Assembly (NCBI GenBank): GCA_001701105.1
Contig: DAAI01000060.1
Coordinates: 1 to 6,128 of the forward strand
Reading direction: 5' to 3'
DNA from: Bacteroidales bacterium GP1
GTDB lineage: Bacteria > Bacteroidota > Bacteroidia > Bacteroidales > Muribaculaceae
DNA: 6,128 nt
Part shown: positions 1 through 4,892 of the stretch, one piece after another
Layout of the letters: every line of letters begins with the position of its first letter
Numbering within the stretch: position 1 is the stretch's first letter
Program-made: the position numbers and the translations under genes
Notes under the pieces: model-generated
What the model saw: only the letters and a program-made list of their open reading frames with translations
Told to the model about the DNA's origin: nothing
The model's database searches: none

Positions 1-34
1 GAAGAACCCTAAGTACAAATTGCGTCAGGGCTAA
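1..34 (+). CDS. rpmJ: Ribosomal protein L36, 3' end only (partial)
   Basis: The window opens inside this gene. The frame starting at base 2 reads KNPKYKLRQG followed by TAA at 32-34. This is the characteristic C-terminus of bacterial L36, the smallest protein of the 50S subunit, which binds 23S rRNA. Only ten codons are visible, so the N-terminus and any zinc-binding residues cannot be judged. Its position immediately before rpsM is the standard arrangement and supports the call. The 80-nt gap to rpsM is strongly AT-rich and is not obviously coding. Confidence 0.9.
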   Translation, partial: KNPKYKLRQG

Positions 35-114
35 TTTGATTTGGAAATAAGTTTCTGCTTTATTCCGATTAAAAGAAAACAAACAATTAATTTTATCAAT
101 TTATTTAATTAACA

Positions 115-495
115 ATGGCAATAAGAATTGTTGGAGTAGATTTGCCCCAGGAGAAGCGTGGCGAAATCGCATTGACTTATATCTATGGTATAGGTCGAAG
201 TAGTTCAGCAAAGATATTGGATAAGGCCGGCGTGAGCCGCGACTTGAAGGTCAGCGAGTGGACTGACGATCAGGCTGCCAAGATCCGTGAAATTATCGGT
301 GCTGAATTCAAAGTAGAAGGTGATCTCCGTTCTGAGATCCAGTTGAATATCAAGCGACTGATGGATATTGGTTGCTATCGTGGAGTTCGTCATCGTAACG
401 GTCTTCCTGTTCGTGGTCAGAGTACAAAGAATAATGCTCGCACTCGCAAGGGAAAGAAAAAGACTGTTGCTAACAAGAAGAAGGCCACTAAATAA
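115..495 (+). CDS. rpsM: 30S ribosomal protein S13
   Basis: S13 sits in the head of the 30S subunit, contacts 16S rRNA and the P-site tRNA, and forms bridges to the 50S subunit. The 126-residue product is full length for the family. Residues 1-35 carry the N-terminal helical region, including YGIGRSSSAKIL at 24-35. Residues 85-113 hold the signature that begins IGCYRGVRHRNGLPVRGQ and continues STKNNARTRKG. The C-terminal tail is lysine-rich (114-126) and is the part expected to reach towards tRNA. The ATG at 115 begins the conserved MAIRIVGVDLP. It is preceded by an AT-rich leader with no Shine-Dalgarno sequence, as is usual in Bacteroidetes. rpsK follows after 30 nt. Third codon positions favour A and T, unlike the genes from rpsD onward. 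Confidence 0.98.
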   Translation: MAIRIVGVDLPQEKRGEIALTYIYGIGRSSSAKILDKAGVSRDLKVSEWTDDQAAKIREIIGAEFKVEGDLRSEIQLNIKRLMDIGCYRGVRHRNGLPVRGQSTKNNARTRKGKKKTVANKKKATK

Positions 496-525
496 TTAGT
501 AATTACAAATTGAGAATTTAGAATT

Positions 526-915
526 ATGGCAAAGAAAACAGTCGCTTCAAAGAAAAGAAATGTAAAAGTTGACGCTATGGGTCAGCTTCATGTTCATAGC
601 TCTTTCAACAATATCATCGTATCTTTGGCAAATAGTGAGGGTCAGGTGATTTCTTGGTCTTCTGCAGGTAAGATGGGATTCCGTGGCTCTAAGAAGAATA
701 CTCCGTATGCAGCCCAGATGGCAGCAGAGGATTGCGCAAAGGTTGCTTTTGACCTCGGTTTGCGTAAGGTAAAAGCATACGTTAAAGGTCCGGGTAATGG
801 ACGTGAATCTGCTATACGTGCCGTACATGGTGCTGGTATTGAAGTAACAGAGATTGTTGATGTCACTCCGCTGCCACACAACGGTTGCCGTCCTCCGAAG
901 AGAAGAAGAGTATAA
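526..915 (+). CDS. rpsK: 30S ribosomal protein S11
   Basis: S11 is a 30S platform protein that binds 16S rRNA near the E site and helps shape the mRNA exit path. The 129-residue length is normal. The core contains HVHSSFNNIIVSL (22-34) and SWSSAGKMGFRGSKKNTPYA (43-62), followed by KGPGNGRESAIRA (87-99). The highly conserved C-terminus is DVTPLPHNGCRPPKRRRV (112-129). The ATG at 526 is the only plausible start, preceded by an AT-rich leader without a Shine-Dalgarno sequence. Base use is AT-leaning at third positions: 11 of the first 30 codons end in G or C by hand count. After its stop codon the same frame stays open for 16 more codons, to a TGA at 964-966, and rpsD begins only after a 137-nt spacer. 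Confidence 0.98.
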   Translation: MAKKTVASKKRNVKVDAMGQLHVHSSFNNIIVSLANSEGQVISWSSAGKMGFRGSKKNTPYAAQMAAEDCAKVAFDLGLRKVKAYVKGPGNGRESAIRAVHGAGIEVTEIVDVTPLPHNGCRPPKRRRV

Positions 916-946
916 TCCGAAGAGGCATCCAAAAAGAACACGACTT

Positions 947-1012
947 CAGCCGACGAACCGTCCTGAATGCGAATAGACCCTCCCATCACCTTTCTCTCGA
1001 GGGTCGCGGCTG
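947..1012 (+). promoter_or_regulatory. Candidate structured RNA in the rpsK-rpsD spacer
   Basis: The 137-nt spacer 916-1052 is long for this operon and can fold. CAGCCG at 947-952 is perfectly complementary to CGGCTG at 1007-1012. This outer stem encloses an inner 7-bp hairpin formed by GACCCTC (976-982) and GAGGGTC (999-1005) with a 16-nt loop, and a small 4-bp hairpin GACG/CGTC (952-955 with 959-962). A GC palindrome, GGCGCC, lies at 1025-1030, just before the A-rich start region of rpsD. S4 is known in Escherichia coli to repress the alpha operon by binding a structured mRNA leader, so an S4-binding control site or attenuator directly before rpsD is a reasonable idea. That role is inference. 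Hand-found stems of this size also occur by chance, and no terminator U-run is present. Confidence 0.35.
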
Positions 1013-1052
1013 CGCTAAGGGATAGGCGCCGGCACGAAAAAAGAAGACAAAA

Positions 1053-1658
1053 ATGGCAAGATACACAGGACCCAAAACAAAAATCGCCCGCAAATTCGGC
1101 GAGCCGATATTCGGCGAGGACAAAGTGCTCGCTAAAAAGAATTACCCCCCGGGGCAGCATGGCGCCAACCGTCGCCGCAAGACCTCCGAGTATGGTCTCC
1201 AGCTGCGCGAAAAGCAGATGGCAAAATATACGTACGGAGTGCTTGAGCGTCAGTTCCGCAATCTCTTCGAGCGTGCAGCCCGCACCAAAGGCATTACCGG
1301 CGAGGTGCTCCTACAGCTTCTCGAGAGCCGTCTTGACAATGTAGTATATCGTCTTGGCCTTGCTCCGAGCCGTCCGGCAGCCCGTCAGATTGTGCTTCAT
1401 AAGCACATCACAGTCAATGGAAAAGTAGTCAACATCCCGAGCTATCGCGTGATGCCCGGAGATGTTGTGGCAGTGCGCGAGAAATCCAAGTCGCTTGAAG
1501 TGATCAACGACAGCGTGGCCGGCTTCAACCACAGCCGCTATCCGTGGATAGAATGGGATGAGTCGATCAAAGGTGGCAAATTCCTTCACCTTCCGCAGCG
1601 CGCCGACATTCCTGAGACCATCAAGGAACAGCTCATCGTCGAGTTATATTCTAAATAA
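1053..1658 (+). CDS. rpsD: 30S ribosomal protein S4
   Basis: S4 is a primary 16S rRNA-binding protein that starts assembly of the 30S body and contributes to decoding accuracy at the S4-S5 interface. The 201-residue product begins MARYTGPKTKIARKFGEP and includes YPPGQHGANRRRKTSEYG (31-48). The S4 RNA-binding domain covers about residues 92-145, with SRLDNVVYRLGLAPSRPAAR (92-111) and HITVNGKVVNIPSYRVMPGD (118-137). The protein has no cysteine at all, so it is the zinc-free form. The ATG at 1053 follows an A-rich stretch typical of Bacteroidetes initiation regions. An overlapping plus-strand frame (967-1344) is a shadow. Compared with rpsM and rpsK, codons here end in G or C much more often (about 25 of the first 40). 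rpoA follows after 17 nt. S4 is the usual feedback regulator of this operon in enterobacteria; whether that holds here is unknown. Confidence 0.98.
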   Translation: MARYTGPKTKIARKFGEPIFGEDKVLAKKNYPPGQHGANRRRKTSEYGLQLREKQMAKYTYGVLERQFRNLFERAARTKGITGEVLLQLLESRLDNVVYRLGLAPSRPAARQIVLHKHITVNGKVVNIPSYRVMPGDVVAVREKSKSLEVINDSVAGFNHSRYPWIEWDESIKGGKFLHLPQRADIPETIKEQLIVELYSK

Positions 1659-1675
1659 TAAACATTGAGATACCC

Positions 1676-2674
1676 ATGCCAATATTAGCATTTCAGAAGC
1701 CCGACAAGGTAACGATGCTGGAGGCCGACAACTCATACGGCAAATTTGAGTTCAAGCCTCTGGAGCCCGGATACGGCCAGACCATCGGCAATGCCTTGCG
1801 CAGGATTCTGCTGTCGTCGCTTGAGGGATTCGCCATCAATACGATAAAAATCGACGGCGTTGCCCATGAGCTCGATACCGTACCGGGTGTAAAGGAAGAT
1901 GTCACCAACATCATCCTCAACCTGAAGCAGATCCGATTCAAGCAAGTCGTAGAGGACACAGAAACCGAAAAGGCCAGTGTGACCGTCGAGGGGAAGGAAG
2001 TATTCACGGCTGGCGACCTTGGCAAGGTGCTCACCGGCTTCGAGGTCCTGAACCCCGACCTGGTGATCTGTCATCTTGACAGCGCTGCATCGTTCACCAT
2101 TGAATATACAATCAACGGTGGACGTGGCTGGGTTCCGGCTGAGGAAAACCGCGAGCTCATCAAAGAAGACGATCCCCGCGTGATTGCCATCGACTCAATC
2201 TACAATCCCATAATGAAGGTAAAGACTACGATCGAAAACTATCGCGTAGAACAAAAAACCGACTATGAGCGACTTGTACTTGAGGTAACGACCGATGGAT
2301 CGATACAGCCGAAAGATGCTTTGAAGAAAGCAGCCACAATTCTGATTCAGCACTTCATGATGTTCAGCGATGAGAAAATCACCATCGAGACCCCCCAGCC
2401 CGAGAGCCCGGAGGAATTCGATGAGGAAGTTCTCAAGATGCGCCAGATGCTCAAGAGCAAGCTATCAGACATGGATCTTTCCGTACGTGCCCTAAACTGC
2501 TTGAAGAGCGCGGAGGTAGAGACCCTTGGCGAACTCGTACAGCTGCACAAGACCGATCTGCTGAAATTCCGCAACTTCGGAAAGAAGAGCCTATCAGAGC
2601 TCGACGAGCTGCTTGAGAAGCTAAATCTGTCGTTCGGGATGGATATTTCTAAATATAAATTAGACAAAGACTGA
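1676..2674 (+). CDS. rpoA: DNA-directed RNA polymerase subunit alpha
   Basis: Alpha dimerises to nucleate assembly of the beta and beta' subunits, and its C-terminal domain contacts upstream promoter DNA and activators. The 332-residue length is normal. The N-terminal assembly domain (about 1-235) contains GNALRRILLSSLEGFAI, the dimerisation helix motif. An acidic linker near 240-262 leads to the C-terminal domain (about 263-325). There, LSVRALNCLKSAEVETLGEL and FRNFGKKSLSELDELL match the helix-hairpin-helix DNA-binding region. By alignment of these motifs with Escherichia coli alpha, Arg271 and Asn274 correspond to R265 and N268, and Gly302, Lys304 and Ser305 to G296, K298 and S299. UP-element binding residues are therefore kept. 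The start at 1676 gives the conserved MPILAFQKPDKV. rplQ begins 2 nt after the stop, suggesting translational coupling. Confidence 0.98.
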   Translation: MPILAFQKPDKVTMLEADNSYGKFEFKPLEPGYGQTIGNALRRILLSSLEGFAINTIKIDGVAHELDTVPGVKEDVTNIILNLKQIRFKQVVEDTETEKASVTVEGKEVFTAGDLGKVLTGFEVLNPDLVICHLDSAASFTIEYTINGGRGWVPAEENRELIKEDDPRVIAIDSIYNPIMKVKTTIENYRVEQKTDYERLVLEVTTDGSIQPKDALKKAATILIQHFMMFSDEKITIETPQPESPEEFDEEVLKMRQMLKSKLSDMDLSVRALNCLKSAEVETLGELVQLHKTDLLKFRNFGKKSLSELDELLEKLNLSFGMDISKYKLDKD

Positions 2675-2676
2675 CA

Positions 2677-3216
2677 ATGAGACACAATAAAAAATTTAAT
2701 CACCTAAGCCGCAAGAAGGGGCACCGCGATGCGCTCTTGGCCAACCTGACCATCGCCCTCTTCAAGAACAAACGGATCTTCACCACCGTTGCCAAGGCAA
2801 AAGCTCTGCGTGTATATGCCGAGCCACTGATCACCCGCTCGAAGAAGGATGATACGGCCAATCGCCGTCTGGTGTTCAGCTATCTTCAGAATAAAGAGGC
2901 CATCAAGGAACTCTTCGGAGTAATTGCCGATAAGGTTGCCGACCGTCCCGGCGGTTATCTGCGCATCCTTAAGACTGGCCACCGTCTGGGCGACAACGCC
3001 GAGATGTGTATGATAGAGTTCGTTGACTTCAATGAGGCTGCCCTTGAAAGTGCAAGCACAAAGAAAGCCAAGTCCACTCGTCGTTCACGCTCAAAGAAGA
3101 ATGCCGCTCCCGCAGCAGAGGCTCCCGCAGTAGAAGCTCCCAAGGCCGAAGAAGCTCCCGCAGCAGAAGCTCCCGCAGCAGAGGCTCCCGCAGCAGAAGA
3201 AGCAAAGGCTGAATAA
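2677..3216 (+). CDS. rplQ: 50S ribosomal protein L17 with long Ala/Pro/Glu tail
   Basis: L17 is a 50S protein located near the polypeptide exit tunnel. Residues 1-122 form the normal core, beginning MRHNKKFNHLSRKKGHRDAL and containing NKRIFTTVAKAKALRVYAEP (31-50) and GGYLRILKTGHRLGDNAEM (92-110). In Escherichia coli the protein is about 127 residues. Here a further tail of about 55 residues follows: a basic linker (129-141, rich in Lys, Arg and Ser) and then an acidic, low-complexity stretch of APAAE-type repeats to residue 179. Extended L17 tails occur in Bacteroidetes (general knowledge), so the extension itself is expected, though its role is unknown. The tail is probably disordered. The gene starts 2 nt after rpoA and is last in the operon, followed by a palindromic terminator. 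Confidence 0.97.
   Translation: MRHNKKFNHLSRKKGHRDALLANLTIALFKNKRIFTTVAKAKALRVYAEPLITRSKKDDTANRRLVFSYLQNKEAIKELFGVIADKVADRPGGYLRILKTGHRLGDNAEMCMIEFVDFNEAALESASTKKAKSTRRSRSKKNAAPAAEAPAVEAPKAEEAPAAEAPAAEAPAAEEAKAE
3106..3198 (+). repeat. 15-bp tandem repeat inside rplQ (APAAE units)
   Basis: Six copies of a 15-bp unit with consensus GCTCCCGCAGCAGAR lie in frame in the 3' end of rplQ. They are at 3106, 3121, 3136, 3154, 3169 and 3184, with one extra GAA codon at 3151-3153 between the third and fourth copies. The third unit is the most divergent (encoding APKAE) and the second encodes APAVE. The last three copies are nearly identical, which suggests recent duplication by slippage. Each copy adds five residues, so changes in copy number leave the reading frame intact. 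Confidence 0.9.
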
Positions 3217-3236
3217 TAAGATATTTATTACTAAAG

Positions 3237-3272
3237 AAAGAGGGTGTATCAAAATTTTGATACACCCTCTTT
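3237..3272. terminator. Perfect 36-bp palindrome, likely bidirectional terminator
   Basis: An 18-bp perfect inverted repeat is centred between 3254 and 3255, twenty bases after the rplQ stop. The arms read AAAGAGGGTGTATCAAAA and its exact reverse complement, with no spacer. The RNA would fold as a strong hairpin with a few central A/U bases as the loop. The left A-run and right T-run would serve as the 3' U-tract in either direction, although the tract is only three U's. The position at the end of the ribosomal operon supports a terminator. A pair of abutting transposon-like ends is an alternative reading. Confidence 0.75.
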
Positions 3273-3775
3273 AACGGTATGACGGGTATGTCATATATCT
3301 GTGGTGAGACTCCACATGGGGCGTAGTTGCCGACGAACCCGAGAGCGACTTGCAAGTTTCAAAGGGCGACCTTTGGGAGAGAAGCAGCAATAGCGAAATC
3401 GTGGCCTGACGGACAGAAATCCGGTACTATAGGTCCTATGAAGGAAAAATTGTGAAGATAAACGAACATCTGTGGCCCGTGCTCCGTAACACCAGAATCC
3501 TATTACCTGACGATTCAGGACTGCAAGCTGACATCCGATAGCATAGCATGCGGCATAGCGTTGGCGTTTTATGATTTTTGAGCCTTTTCAACCTCCATTT
3601 TGACCCATAAGTCAGGATAAATGCGGCAAGAGCAGTTGAGAATATTTGGAAAGGTATCTCATTTGCGACCCTTGAGATTTCTTCAAAGCATAAACCTTCC
3701 TGATAATTGACAGTTACGATGATTCGCATTTCGCCGAATGCGAGAGTAATCTTTGTGGCCGACTATGAAAGCGGC
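3273..3775. other. Gene-free region with hairpins; possible decayed or dispersed element
   Basis: I see no convincing gene between the rplQ terminator and the stop of the 181-residue gene. Open frames exist on the minus strand (3436-3729 with an ATG; 3291-3587 without one), but their products are unlike normal proteins and match no family I can name. Short perfect hairpins occur at 3300-3316 (TGTGG/CCACA), 3360-3375 (CAAAGG, GCGA loop, CCTTTG; the loop is of the GNRA class), 3429-3439 (ATAGG/CCTAT), 3506-3519 (CCTGA/TCAGG) and 3724-3743 (TCGCATT/AATGCGA). The products of these minus-strand frames faintly resemble hypothetical proteins I associate with Bacteroidales intergenic repeats, but this is recollection only. 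The region may be a remnant of a mobile element, a dispersed repeat or a structured RNA. Confidence 0.35.
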
Positions 3776-4321
3776 TTAGAAGCGGAGATAATAGGCCACA
3801 GGATCGAAGATCACGGTGAACGGAGACGAGGTCCGGGTGTCTTGACTCTGAATATAGTGAAAAGCACGTTGAGAATCCCATGAAGATATGTCGGCCTTGC
3901 GTGTCTCGCCGGGCGGAATATGGCAATTGAGTCTGATCCAACGTTTGTGCAATTGTTTTCCGTCGGGGGTAAGGTAATCAATGTAAAGCGATATTCCGGA
4001 TAACGTGCGGTCGGTGTGGTTGGTTATGAAGAAAGATTCCTTCGACGAGCGTCCGGGCTTATCGAAGCCGGAGAATGTAACCTGATCGAGCCGGTAACCG
4101 TTGTTGCAATCCTCGCATTGTGAGGCCACTTGAAAAGACCCTCTGATGAGAGAATCAGTCAGTTCTTTAGAATCACCCTTGAATTTAAGTGTTGTTTTTC
4201 TGGCATCTGCATGAAACTCACCGGCCAAAAATATCAAAGTCAGCGCGATAACTCCCCTCAGGAAAGTGGTGAATGACTTTTGATATGCAGACAGGATGCC
4301 GTGATGGCGCAAATTAATCAT
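3776..4321 (-). CDS. Exported protein of unknown function, FxLYD-like pattern
   Basis: The 181-residue product has an N-terminal export signal: a basic start (MINLRHHG), a hydrophobic core at about 23-34 (GVIALTLIFLAG) and a likely signal peptidase I site after FHADA (residue 40). The mature part contains a CEDC motif (Cys69, Cys72), a further cysteine at 133, and a central block of the form NHTDRTLSGISLYIDYLTPD (101-120) followed by IPPGETRKADISSW (135-148). The order 'asn-rich turn, beta strands, then PPGET' recalls FxLYD and similar immunoglobulin-like periplasmic domains, but this is a pattern match by eye. No enzyme residues are apparent. A periplasmic or surface location is likely. It starts 16 nt after the upstream 183-residue gene and is probably the last gene of a three-gene operon. 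Two cysteines three apart could form a disulfide or bind a metal. Confidence 0.8.
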   Translation of the reverse strand: MINLRHHGILSAYQKSFTTFLRGVIALTLIFLAGEFHADARKTTLKFKGDSKELTDSLIRGSFQVASQCEDCNNGYRLDQVTFSGFDKPGRSSKESFFITNHTDRTLSGISLYIDYLTPDGKQLHKRWIRLNCHIPPGETRKADISSWDSQRAFHYIQSQDTRTSSPFTVIFDPVAYYLRF

Positions 4322-4337
4322 AAGACGCTGGTAGTGA

Positions 4338-4889
4338 TTATAGATAGATAGGTTCTGCCGTCTTATCGGGAGAGGTCAAAGGGTAAATTCGTATCAATCC
4401 GTCGGGCAATTCGCCTTCAGGATCGGAGAGTGAGATTCTGAGCGTGCGCCACACTTTGGGCAAGAACCACATCGTCCTGAGTCCAAGTTTCAATCTGCGG
4501 GGCTTTATTGTGATCGAATTCCCGGATGCAGAGAGTTTTGCCGCACAATGCCCCGGATCAGTAAGAATTCCATTGCTTCTTTTGCGGCAAAGGGAAATCC
4601 GGAAGCGACCCTGTTCGGGAGCCGGCGAAATCGAACCGATCACTTCGCCGGGAGTAAGACGGCAATCGGGCGACGACAAGAGAACAATATCGCAGGAATG
4701 CGAGCTATTGGCTGCTTTACGTAGAAGAACGCGCGTACCATCGGCCGGAAATTCCCATATGCCCTCTATGCGCAGCAAGGGAGTACGGTCGCAATATTCT
4801 CTGGCAGCCTGCTCATCGGCTATTGTCGAGGCCATCGTCGAGACACAGACCCATAATATTGCTCCTATTATGGTGGTCGCTTTCCTCAT
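4338..4889 (-). CDS. Exported cysteine-containing protein of unknown function
   Basis: I do not recognise the family of this 183-residue protein. It begins with a short basic segment (MRK) and a hydrophobic stretch at about 5-20, with possible signal peptidase I cleavage near Ala24 (ASTIA before DEQ), so it is probably periplasmic or surface-exposed. The mature chain has cysteines at 33, 66, 76, 101 and 115. An early GIWEFPADGTRVLLRKA (43-59) has the look of a beta-sheet domain start, and the second half is rich in Arg, Leu and Ser. No catalytic motif is visible. The start at 4889 lies 3 nt after the stop of the DUF3078-type gene, and the next gene begins 16 nt after its stop, which indicates co-transcription. 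An opposite-strand frame at 4444-4917 is a shadow. The odd number of mature cysteines leaves one possibly unpaired. Confidence 0.78.
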   Translation of the reverse strand: MRKATTIIGAILWVCVSTMASTIADEQAAREYCDRTPLLRIEGIWEFPADGTRVLLRKAANSSHSCDIVLLSSPDCRLTPGEVIGSISPAPEQGRFRISLCRKRSNGILTDPGHCAAKLSASGNSITIKPRRLKLGLRTMWFLPKVWRTLRISLSDPEGELPDGLIRIYPLTSPDKTAEPIYL

Positions 4890-4892
4890 TGC

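Noticed and set aside
35..114. Possible Bacteroidetes promoter before rpsM (TAAGTTTC at 48-55 resembling the -7 element)
   Set aside because: The only upstream TTG (20-22) is 25 nt away, too far for the usual spacing, and lies inside rpmJ. AT-richness alone is not evidence of a promoter.
642..1160. Minus-strand reading frame of 172 codons antisense to rpsK and rpsD
   Set aside because: It is antisense to two certain ribosomal genes and shows no recognisable domain.
967..1344. Plus-strand reading frame of 125 codons overlapping rpsD
   Set aside because: It overlaps the unmistakable S4 gene in another frame and the product is low-complexity and Arg/Ser-rich, so it is a shadow.
3329..3339. An 11-base match (GCCGACGAACC) to 949-959 in the rpsK-rpsD spacer
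   Set aside because: Too short, with no extension on either side; most likely coincidence.
3436..3729. Minus-strand reading frame of 97 codons in the gene-free region
   Set aside because: It has an ATG but no family resemblance, an odd residue mix, and spans several hairpins. I treat it as part of the unexplained region, not as a gene.
3723..3744. Hairpin TCGCATT/AATGCGA as terminator of the minus-strand operon
   Set aside because: No U-run follows on the minus strand, so it lacks the key part of an intrinsic terminator.
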